Shown here: positions 1-5,770 of the stretch, piece after piece
Position numbering within the stretch: position 1 is the stretch's first letter
How the letters are laid out: every line of letters begins with the position of its first letter
DNA from: Schwartzia sp. (in: firmicutes)
GTDB taxonomy: Bacteria > Bacillota > Negativicutes > Selenomonadales > Selenomonadaceae
NCBI GenBank assembly: GCA_024691625.1
Contig: JAILNL010000067.1
Location: forward strand, 1 to 6,482
Direction of reading: 5' to 3'
Length of the DNA stretch: 6,482 nucleotides
The notes under the pieces: model-generated
The model's input: only the letters and a program-made list of their open reading frames with translations
Database searches by the model: none
Told to the model about the DNA's origin: nothing
Program-made: the position numbers and the translations under genes

Positions 1-634
1 AACTGAATCGGCCTGAAAGTATAAGTTCATCACGTCCGCAGGAGGCATCTGAAAGCAAATCACGGTAGTGGCTGCTCTGCTTATTCGCGGGATCTGACAT
101 TATTATTGTAACGGGAAGTATTATGTGAAGTGCAAAGAGGAAGCATACAAGTCCTGCAGCTGCAGGAGAGATTTCATACAGCCAAAGACTGAAGCAAAGT
201 GTGATAAGCCCTGTACTGAATACAGGCAAAAGCCAGCGCAGATAAAAATCCCGAAGAATCGAGGCATCGTCGCCAAGCTGCTCCATATACTGTCCCTGCT
301 TTGCAAGCGTTGTTTTTAGGGGCAGCTCCCTGCACATGGTTCTGTATATCATAATCTGGAGTTTTTCATAGCAGCAGAAAGCCAGCCTGTGCGAAAAAAG
401 ACGCATCAGGTATCTCGTGACGGCTCTGCTTATTCCGAAGAAGCGCACGCATGTAATACCAAGAGTCAGTGCATAAAGAGGCGGCTGAAGTGCCGCATGG
501 CTGATAATCCATGCAGCGGCCCCCATAAGGCCGATTCCCGTCAGCCCCGAAAGAACCCCTGTGAGAACCATGAGCATTATTTTTGCCGGTCCTGCCAATG
601 AAATCAGCTTTTGTATTGCACGAAGCTTATTCAT
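1..634 (-). CDS. cydC: CydC subunit of the CydDC ABC exporter (partial, N-terminal 211 residues)
   Basis: This is the second half-transporter of the heterodimeric inner-membrane ABC exporter CydDC, needed for cytochrome bd assembly. The family is reported to export cysteine and glutathione, and heme has also been proposed as substrate. The frame stays open from the ATG at 634 to the left edge, so the rest of the membrane domain and the whole ATPase lie outside. Visible are hydrophobic spans near residues 18-42, 52-70 and a pair at 134-179. The block at 70-82 (RAVTRYLMRLFSH) resembles the CydC motif RTAGRYFERLVSH of E. coli. The block near 119-137 (LGDDASILRDFYLRWLLP) resembles the region preceding YLRVISP in that protein. 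The start is set by a GGGGAGG at 641-647, six bases upstream. It overlaps the end of cydD by 8 bases. Family assignment is firm from homology and position; CydC and CydD names are swapped in some Firmicutes annotations. Confidence 0.9.
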   Translation of the reverse strand, partial: MNKLRAIQKLISLAGPAKIMLMVLTGVLSGLTGIGLMGAAAWIISHAALQPPLYALTLGITCVRFFGISRAVTRYLMRLFSHRLAFCCYEKLQIMIYRTMCRELPLKTTLAKQGQYMEQLGDDASILRDFYLRWLLPVFSTGLITLCFSLWLYEISPAAAGLVCFLFALHIILPVTIIMSDPANKQSSHYRDLLSDASCGRDELILSGRFS

Positions 635-2258
635 GGCGCACCTCCCCGGCGGGGACAGCCGCTCCTGCTTCAATGGCAATCTCAGTGTCGGCCCATTTTC
701 GGACCGCCTCACGGTGGGATATAACTATAACAGTTCTGTGTCGGGAGAAATCATTAAGGGTATTCAGGAGCTCCTTTTCTTCGGCCGGTTCAAGACCGGC
801 GGTTGGTTCATCAAGAAGTACAACAGGCTTGTCCTGATAAAATGCCCGTGCCAGTCCCAGACGGTGAAGCTGCCCGTTTGAAAGTCCCTGCCCGCCCTCG
901 CCTATAGAGGTGTCAGGGGATAGAGAAAGTCCCGCGGATTTCAATGCACCGTTTATTTTTTCGGCAATATTCTCTTTTTTTCCGCAGTCAAACAGACTGA
1001 TATTTTCCCCAAGAGTTCCCTGAAAGATATGAGGAGCCTGCGGAATATATGAAATCAGCTTTTGGCGGCTTTCTTCTGCCATATCGGCCAGCTTTTTGCC
1101 GCTGAATAAAACGCTGCCCTGCTGTGGGCTGAGAAGTCCTGCCAGCACCTTAAGCAGAGTCGTTTTCCCTGCGCCGCTGGTACCGCAAATACAGGTGACT
1201 TTATTGGCAGGGAAACGGGCAGAGATATCCTGCAGCGTAGGCAGGGGTGCTTCGGGATACGTAAATGAAAGCTCATGGACTGATATATCAGGGGGAACCC
1301 GGAGTTCATCACGGGCGCCGCGGCGAAGGTCAGAGCGGCCTGTTTCAATGGTGTTCTGAAGAGTTTTCCATGCGGTATGAACTTCTGCAGCCGCGTGAAA
1401 AGCTATACCCCCTTGACGCAGGGGCCTGTAAAATTCCGGTAGCAGAAGCAGCATGAAAAATGCTATGGAAAAGCTCATTTCTCCGTACAGCAGACGCAGA
1501 CCGATGCTTACGGCAAGTATGGCTATGGTCAGCGTAGTAATCAGCTCAAGCGTGAAGCTTGAAACAAATGCCAGCTGCAATACATTCATGGAGGCTGCGG
1601 AAAAATCACGGCTGTTTTCGGACAGTCTTTCTCCCTGTGCCACCTCCTGACGAAAGAGCTTCAGTGTGATTATTCCTGCCAGCATATCCTTGAAGGCTGC
1701 TGTCAGGGTTCCAAGCTTTTCCCATTGCTCAAGTGCGGCGGCTTTTGTCTTGTGCCCGATAAGTGCCAAAAGGATTGGGGCAATGGGCAGGGTAACTAGC
1801 ATTATCAGGGCAGACTGCCAGTCAATAAAGGCGATAGTCAAAAGGAATAATGGCATTAAGACTGCAAGAGACAGGATTTGAGGAAGTATAGCAGTGCTGA
1901 GCTTGTCCAGTGCTTCTGTGGTTTCAACGGCCAGAAGCTGCAGTTTATTATCGGGAACAGTCTGTACCGCCAGGGAGCGGTGCAGTTTTTGACGTATCTG
2001 AAACTGAAGCTCTGAGGAGAAAACGCATAGCGGTCTTTTAAGCGGATACTGCAGCAGGGCCTTTATCAGCAGCAAAAACAGCAGCATGCCCATGTCAGCT
2101 GCTGCTGCGTTTAATGAAATTCCATTAAGGAAAACATCAGAAATCACCCGGCTCAGCTGCCAGGCTGCTCCGAGTGTACAGATAGATATGAGAAGCTGAA
2201 GCAGGCACATATAAAACAGTGCCTGCTTTTCTTCATATAGGCGGTCAGTAATTTGCAT
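627..2258 (-). CDS. cydD: CydD subunit of the CydDC ABC exporter
   Basis: This is a 543-residue half-transporter with an N-terminal six-helix membrane domain (about 1-300) and a C-terminal ATPase. It pairs with CydC to export thiols (or heme, as proposed) during cytochrome bd maturation. The CydD hallmark PEFYRPLRQGGIAFHAAAEV lies at 274-293. In the ATPase the Walker A GTSGAGKTT is at 359-367, the Q-loop glutamine at 407, the signature LSNGQ at 459-463, Walker B VVLLDE at 479-484 and the switch histidine at 515. The signature departs from LSGGQ at its third position, and the D-loop reads AGLE instead of SALD. Length is slightly below the roughly 570-590 residues usual for the family. The ATG at 2258 lies inside the end of cydB (14-base overlap) and has no clear Shine-Dalgarno, so translation probably depends on coupling to cydB. 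The stop at 627-629 lies within the start of cydC. Confidence 0.95.
   Translation of the reverse strand: MQITDRLYEEKQALFYMCLLQLLISICTLGAAWQLSRVISDVFLNGISLNAAAADMGMLLFLLLIKALLQYPLKRPLCVFSSELQFQIRQKLHRSLAVQTVPDNKLQLLAVETTEALDKLSTAILPQILSLAVLMPLFLLTIAFIDWQSALIMLVTLPIAPILLALIGHKTKAAALEQWEKLGTLTAAFKDMLAGIITLKLFRQEVAQGERLSENSRDFSAASMNVLQLAFVSSFTLELITTLTIAILAVSIGLRLLYGEMSFSIAFFMLLLLPEFYRPLRQGGIAFHAAAEVHTAWKTLQNTIETGRSDLRRGARDELRVPPDISVHELSFTYPEAPLPTLQDISARFPANKVTCICGTSGAGKTTLLKVLAGLLSPQQGSVLFSGKKLADMAEESRQKLISYIPQAPHIFQGTLGENISLFDCGKKENIAEKINGALKSAGLSLSPDTSIGEGGQGLSNGQLHRLGLARAFYQDKPVVLLDEPTAGLEPAEEKELLNTLNDFSRHRTVIVISHREAVRKWADTEIAIEAGAAVPAGEVRHE
641..647 (-). promoter_or_regulatory. Shine-Dalgarno of cydC
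   Basis: The minus-strand GGGGAGG sits six bases before the ATG at 634 and lies wholly inside the last codons of cydD. It shows that cydC can recruit ribosomes itself despite overlapping cydD. Confidence 0.75.
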
Positions 2259-3258
2259 GATTTTGGTCAGCTTTTATACGATGACGGAATACCCAATATG
2301 TCCAGCCCTGGTATATAAGTACAACAGGGACAAAGCATAAAGCGGCTATCGTCATTATGGACAGAGTGTATTCAGTGGATGCGGCGTTTGTTATAGTCAG
2401 GCTCCACGAGGGATCCAAGCTTGAAACCATGAGCCTCGGGAACAGCGCGGCAAAAAGCCCTGCTGTGATGCAGACAATACTGAGGCCGGTTAAAAGAAAT
2501 GCGCGCATTTCTTTTCTGTGCTGCATATTCATGGAACTGAAAATCAGGGAAACCAATGCAAGAAGGAAAAGAATCAGTGTTATCGGCGCACTCAGAAGAT
2601 TTACCTTCTGGTGAATGAGCAAAGCCAGAAGAGCAAGGGTGACAAATGCGATTTTGCAGCTGGTTAGTCCGAGCTTCTGAATAGTAAGCTTAAGACGGTC
2701 ATTCTCCAGCTTCAGGGCAAGGAAATTTGCACCGTGGAAAGCGAAGAGACTGAGGAAGGCTGCTCCGCCCACAAGAGAAGCCGGACTGAGCAAATCTAAA
2801 AATGTTCCCTTATAAATCATATCCTTGCCGATGGGAAGGCCAATCAAAAGGTCGGTCATGGCGACACCCCAAAGCAGGGCAGGCAGCGCTGAACCGAAGA
2901 AAATGGCTTTGTCCCAGGTTCGCTTCCATAATGCGGATTCGTGGTGATGACGCAGTTCAAAGGCTGCTCCGCGAAGAATCAGGGCCAGCAGCATCAGGAA
3001 AAGTGCCATGTAGAAGGTGCTGAACATGGTCGCATATACATGCGGAAATGCTGCGAACGTCGCACCGCCTGCAGTTATCATCCAAACCTCGTTGCCGTCC
3101 CACACGGGAGCAATTGAGGAGAGAATCTGGCTGCGCTCCTTTTCCCGGTCGCTTATGAACGGCATAAGTGTTCCTACGCCGTAATCGAAGCCTTCAAGGA
3201 AGAAGAAACCCGTAAAGAGTACGGCGATGAGGATAAACCAGAGTACATTGTAATCCAT
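2245..3258 (-). CDS. cydB: Cytochrome bd quinol oxidase subunit II
   Basis: This 337-residue polytopic membrane protein is the second core subunit of cytochrome bd, the heme b/d quinol:O2 oxidoreductase of the cytoplasmic membrane. Family landmarks are EGFDYGVG near 22-29 and the stretch around PVWDGNEVW at 51-59. Asp25 and Asp54 correspond to E. coli CydB Asp29 and Asp58, residues of the proton pathway. About eight or nine hydrophobic helices follow through to residue 325, and the tail is short and polar. A GTG three bases upstream is in frame, but I chose the ATG at 3258. The purine-rich GGGAGG lies about eight bases before it, while the GTG would leave only four to five. The start shares one base with the cydA stop (TGATG), and the stop lies inside cydD. 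No small CydX- or CydS-like ORF fits between cydB and cydD. Confidence 0.97.
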   Translation of the reverse strand: MDYNVLWFILIAVLFTGFFFLEGFDYGVGTLMPFISDREKERSQILSSIAPVWDGNEVWMITAGGATFAAFPHVYATMFSTFYMALFLMLLALILRGAAFELRHHHESALWKRTWDKAIFFGSALPALLWGVAMTDLLIGLPIGKDMIYKGTFLDLLSPASLVGGAAFLSLFAFHGANFLALKLENDRLKLTIQKLGLTSCKIAFVTLALLALLIHQKVNLLSAPITLILFLLALVSLIFSSMNMQHRKEMRAFLLTGLSIVCITAGLFAALFPRLMVSSLDPSWSLTITNAASTEYTLSIMTIAALCFVPVVLIYQGWTYWVFRHRIKADQNHANY

Positions 3259-4640
3259 CACTGAGCCCTCCCTTCATGGTTGACTGCTTTTATGTCAGTT
3301 TTTTTGATAAGGCGGCAGGCAATACAAAAGGCGGCGATTGCCAAAATCAGATAAACAAGAGTAAAGCCTGTCATGGTAAGCCAAACCATTTTTGGTGTCA
3401 GGTTCGGGGATACTGCGTCTGCTGTTTTCTGCAGCCCGACTACAATCCACGGCTGGCGGCCAGCCTCGGCAATAAACCAACCCGCGGAATTTGCCAAAAA
3501 CGGAAGAGGCAGCAGCATGGGAACGGCCGCAAGAAGACTCTTGAATTTAACGAGCAGCTCAGGCTTCAGCCATGCGAGCCCTCCGATTAAAAATGCAAGC
3601 CCGGCCATGGCTCCGCCGCAGGCAATCATTATGCGGAAGCTCCAGAAAAGTCCCGGTACATCAGGAGTATAATTGCCCGGCCCATACTTTTCTTCAGCCG
3701 CCTTCTGCAGCTGGTTGATTCCCTGGACGGCACCTTCAGGCTTGTTAAAGAGCATAAAAGAGAACATGCCCGGGATTTTGATTTCAGATCTGTTTCTACG
3801 TTCGTCCTGATTGATGTCAGCGACAACGGCAAATGGGGCAGGGTCCTCGGTTTCCCAAAGGGCTTCCATACTGGAAAGCTTCATTGGCTGCGACTCAGCA
3901 AGGTATTGAGTATGCAGATGGCCTGTGCCCATTGTTCCCATAATTCCGATAATCAGGTAGACGGATACACCTCTCAATGCCTGCATGAATATCTGACGTG
4001 ATACAATATCACGGGCAATTTTCCATGCGCATATGACGAGGAGCAAAAAGCCGGCTGTTGCTATTCCGGAAAAAATGGTGTGGCTCAGCTCACCGACAAC
4101 GTAAGGATTTGTAATGAGTGCGGTGAAATCCGTCATGACAGCTCTGCCGTTTTCAACAGCATAGCCTACGGGGTGCTGCATAAAGGAATTGGCGACAAGT
4201 ATCCAGAAGGAGGAAAGATTGCTTCCTATTGCCACAAGCCAGATGCAGGCGCAGTGGAGTTTTTCCGGAAGCTTGTCCCAGCCGAATACCCAAAGACCGA
4301 GAAACGTGGATTCGAGGAAAAAGGCGGTCAGTGCTTCCATAGCAAGAGGAGCGCCGAATATATCACCCATGAAGCGCGAATACTCGGACCAGTTCATACC
4401 AAAATGAAATTCCTGTACAATACCTGTCACAACGCCCATTGCAAAATTTATCAGGAAAATATTGCCGAAGAATTTAATCAGCTTCCTGCATGGCTCTTTC
4501 CAATGTTCACGTTTTGTGGTTACATAACAGGTTTCCAGCAAAGCCAGAAAAAGTGTCAACCCAAGGGTAACAGGTACGAATAAAAAGTGGTAGATGGTAG
4601 TAATGGCGAACTGCCATCGGGACAATACGATTATGTCCAT
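3258..4640 (-). CDS. cydA: Cytochrome bd quinol oxidase subunit I
   Basis: This 460-residue subunit binds the three hemes (b558, b595, d) and the quinol, and reduces O2 to water without proton pumping. By alignment from memory with E. coli CydA, His18 matches His19 (heme d), Glu102 and Glu110 match Glu99 and Glu107, and His187 with Met338 match His186 and Met393 (heme b558). Glu392, just before GRQPW at 394-398, matches Glu445 (heme b595). Lys254 and Glu259 in the Q-loop match Lys252 and Glu257, the quinol-site residues. All ligands are therefore present and the enzyme looks functional. At 460 residues against about 520 in E. coli it has the short Q-loop version, as in Bacillus. The frame is open to 4688, but the extra 16 residues are rejected. 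The family-standard start MDIIVLSR lies at 4640 with AAAGGAG eight bases upstream. It is the first gene of the bd operon. Confidence 0.98.
   Translation of the reverse strand: MDIIVLSRWQFAITTIYHFLFVPVTLGLTLFLALLETCYVTTKREHWKEPCRKLIKFFGNIFLINFAMGVVTGIVQEFHFGMNWSEYSRFMGDIFGAPLAMEALTAFFLESTFLGLWVFGWDKLPEKLHCACIWLVAIGSNLSSFWILVANSFMQHPVGYAVENGRAVMTDFTALITNPYVVGELSHTIFSGIATAGFLLLVICAWKIARDIVSRQIFMQALRGVSVYLIIGIMGTMGTGHLHTQYLAESQPMKLSSMEALWETEDPAPFAVVADINQDERRNRSEIKIPGMFSFMLFNKPEGAVQGINQLQKAAEEKYGPGNYTPDVPGLFWSFRIMIACGGAMAGLAFLIGGLAWLKPELLVKFKSLLAAVPMLLPLPFLANSAGWFIAEAGRQPWIVVGLQKTADAVSPNLTPKMVWLTMTGFTLVYLILAIAAFCIACRLIKKTDIKAVNHEGRAQ
3266..3274 (-). promoter_or_regulatory. Shine-Dalgarno of cydB, inside cydA
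   Basis: The minus-strand AAGGGAGGG ends seven bases before the ATG at 3258 and only four before the in-frame GTG at 3261. This spacing favours the ATG as the cydB start. The element is embedded in the final codons of cydA. Confidence 0.75.
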
Positions 4641-4648
4641 AAAAAGCA

Positions 4649-4655
4649 CTCCTTT
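4649..4655 (-). promoter_or_regulatory. Shine-Dalgarno of cydA
   Basis: The minus-strand AAAGGAG lies eight bases before the ATG at 4640. It decides the start against the longer open frame that begins at 4688, which has no comparable site. Confidence 0.85.
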
Positions 4656-4701
4656 CACAACTGTTTCTTGACATAAAACGATATACACAATTCTTATCCT
4701 A

Positions 4702-4729
4702 ATAGTAGCATATATTTATGAGTTTTCAA
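4702..4729 (-). promoter_or_regulatory. Candidate promoter of the cydABDC operon
   Basis: On the minus strand TTGAAA (4724-4729) is followed after 16 bases by TACTAT (4702-4707), with a TGC extended -10 directly before it. Matches to consensus are 5 of 6 and 4 of 6. It would give a leader of about 55 bases ahead of cydA. A competing perfect TATAAT lies at 4729-4734 but has no recognisable -35. Assigned by eye. Confidence 0.5.
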
Positions 4730-4760
4730 TTATATAATGAATTTCTTCAGCATATTCATA

Positions 4761-4811
4761 AAAAAACATAGCCTGATAACAAAACATAAAATGCTTTGCC
4801 ATCAGGCTATG
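4761..4811 (-). terminator. Intrinsic terminator of the 58-residue gene
   Basis: On the minus strand an 11-bp perfect stem, CATAGCCTGAT against ATCAGGCTATG (4801-4811 and 4767-4777), is followed at once by six T residues (4761-4766). The 23 bases between the arms pair further once G-U wobbles are allowed (GGC with GUU, AAAGCAU with AUGUUUU), giving a stem of about 21 bp with a UUU loop. Some of these pairs become A-C mismatches in the plus-strand transcript, and no T-run follows on that strand, so it acts on minus-strand transcription. It begins 19 bases past the stop at 4830 and precedes the cydA promoter. Confidence 0.85.
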
Positions 4812-4829
4812 CTGCTTTCATTCATTTTA

Positions 4830-5006
4830 TTATGCCTGTGCCTTCTCGTTTTCGTATTCTTCAACGGCGACAAGAGCGGCCTCGATAGCTACCTGGAAGA
4901 TTGCCTCCTGAATCTCCGTGTTATCGATCATAGTGATAGGACCTTCTTTAAGTGCGTTGTGTACGCGGGTTGCGATGCGTGCGCGCAGAGTTACTTCGTT
5001 AGCCAT
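4830..5006 (-). CDS. Small soluble protein of unknown function (58 residues)
   Basis: I do not recognise this protein. It starts MANEVTLRARIATRV and ends NEKAQA. There is no signal peptide, membrane span, cysteine or metal motif. Residues 1-21 look like a basic amphipathic helix (several Arg, one Lys). After a GPITMIDN turn, residues 31-55 look like an acidic, Ala/Glu-rich amphipathic helix ending EEYENEK. That pattern suggests a two-helix, possibly oligomerising or partner-binding protein, which is inference only. The frame opens with a GTG at 5015, but that codon is part of the Shine-Dalgarno, so I place the start at 5006, eight bases after GGAGG. A dedicated promoter, a strong Shine-Dalgarno and a terminator show a real monocistronic gene. 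It is not part of the cyd operon transcriptionally. Confidence 0.8.
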   Translation of the reverse strand: MANEVTLRARIATRVHNALKEGPITMIDNTEIQEAIFQVAIEAALVAVEEYENEKAQA

Positions 5007-5012
5007 GCGGTT

Positions 5013-5020
5013 CACCTCCC
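5013..5020 (-). promoter_or_regulatory. Shine-Dalgarno of the 58-residue gene
   Basis: The minus-strand GGGAGGTG is a near-ideal anti-16S match ending six bases before the ATG at 5006 (eight from the GGAGG core). It contains the GTG at 5015 that opens the reading frame, which is therefore not the start. Confidence 0.85.
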
Positions 5021-5030
5021 TCTGTGTATG

Positions 5031-5039
5031 ATTATACCA
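5031..5039 (-). promoter_or_regulatory. Extended -10 promoter of the 58-residue gene
   Basis: On the minus strand TGG is followed directly by a perfect TATAAT (5031-5036), an extended -10 element. No good -35 hexamer is seen at 16-18 bases upstream (TTTGC-like at best). A very AT-rich block at 5064-5087, including the 12-bp palindrome AAAATATATTTT (5068-5079), could act as an UP element. The predicted leader is about 18 bases. Confidence 0.6.
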
Positions 5040-5185
5040 TAAATTATAATCAGCAAACTACCATTTGAAAATATATTTTTTATATACTCAGAAAAAATGA
5101 ATGGACGCATTTTGCCATTACCGTAGGGATACGCACTGAAAATAGCTTTTCTTCTCGGACCATAAGGAAAAATAGCGGGCAATGT

Positions 5186-5195
5186 GATATATTAT
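5186..5195 (+). promoter_or_regulatory. Possible -10 region of the plus-strand gene pair
   Basis: A TATATTAT stretch at 5188-5195 is preceded by TGA, giving a weak extended -10 (TGA-TATATT). No clear -35 is seen at the expected distance near 5165. It is the best candidate in the spacer ahead of 5260, and would give a leader of about 60 bases. Confidence 0.3.
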
Positions 5196-5259
5196 AAAAA
5201 GACAGGAAAAAAGAAGGAGAATTGGGACAAATAATGGATATACGAAAGAGGGCGGCTCT

Positions 5260-5742
5260 ATGATTCAGCTTTATGCGCTGGCATGGATGTTTGTTAACGG
5301 AGTCAGCCTTTATATGATGCGGGACACTGCTTCGGAGGATAAAGAAGGCGCCAGGAAGGCCGATGAACTTGTTGAGGAAATAGAGTTCATGGAGAAATTC
5401 AGCTCATACAGATTTGACGGCAGGGAACTGCTCATTTATTTTTTTGCGTTCCTTGCAATGGATTCTATCGGATATTATCTTGCGGCGGGACATGTGGAAT
5501 TTGCCCCATGGGCTCAGAAGCTGTTCTATGCGGCAGTGGCTGTTCTGGCGGTTGATGCTATGTTGGAGCTTTACAGCCTGTATGACATAATCCATACGAA
5601 GGACCACGATAAAAGCGTAGAAAAGCTGGCAGAGGGGCTTCGTTCAGAGGCAGATTCAGGAAGCCTTATTTCATTTTTGGCATTGAGCGGGAAATTCATT
5701 ATTTCCGTGGCGTTGGTGCTGTGGACTGTTTTCCCGAAGTAA
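5260..5742 (+). CDS. Integral membrane protein of unknown function (160 residues)
   Basis: I do not recognise a family. Four hydrophobic segments are visible: about 2-20 at the N-terminus, 56-76, 86-111 and 136-157. Between the first two lies a charged loop (21-55) rich in Glu, Lys and Asp, with a KADELVEEIEFMEKF helix. Between the last two is a second charged loop (112-133) with HTKDHDKSVEKL. There are no cysteines, and no transporter or enzyme signature. The start is supported by GAGGG at 5248-5252, seven bases before the ATG. A nine-codon ORF immediately upstream overlaps this start as ATGA. The stop is 28 bases before the phosphatase gene on the same strand, so the two are probably co-transcribed. 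Whether they work together is inference. Confidence 0.85.
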   Translation: MIQLYALAWMFVNGVSLYMMRDTASEDKEGARKADELVEEIEFMEKFSSYRFDGRELLIYFFAFLAMDSIGYYLAAGHVEFAPWAQKLFYAAVAVLAVDAMLELYSLYDIIHTKDHDKSVEKLAEGLRSEADSGSLISFLALSGKFIISVALVLWTVFPK

Positions 5743-5770
5743 GTGCCTTTACCTGAAAGGAGGAGTACGG

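Noticed and set aside
121..306. A 61-codon minus-strand frame at the left end.
   Set aside because: It is out of frame within cydC, whose own frame reads through from 634 to the edge with clear homology.
4080..4583. A 167-codon open frame on the plus strand, antisense to cydA.
   Set aside because: It lies wholly within the conserved heme-binding region of cydA on the other strand, has no ribosome binding site, and its translation has no recognisable domain.
4641..4688. N-terminal extension of cydA by 16 residues to the start at 4688.
   Set aside because: The extension lacks a ribosome binding site and is absent from the family; the internal ATG at 4640 has both the Shine-Dalgarno and the standard CydA N-terminus.
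4668..4697. A plus-strand TTGACA (4668-4673) with a TCTTAT 18 bases downstream.
   Set aside because: The -10 match is poor and the promoter would point at a terminator and the antisense side of a small gene, with no plus-strand gene to serve.
4737..5042. A 101-codon plus-strand frame with a hydrophobic stretch, antisense to the 58-residue gene.
   Set aside because: It has no Shine-Dalgarno, runs straight through the terminator hairpin, and opposes a gene that has its own promoter and strong ribosome site.
5101..5118. Imperfect inverted repeat ATGG...CCAT with GCATTTTGC inside.
   Set aside because: The arms pair only with a three-base bulge, no T-run follows, and it has no clear relation to either flanking promoter.
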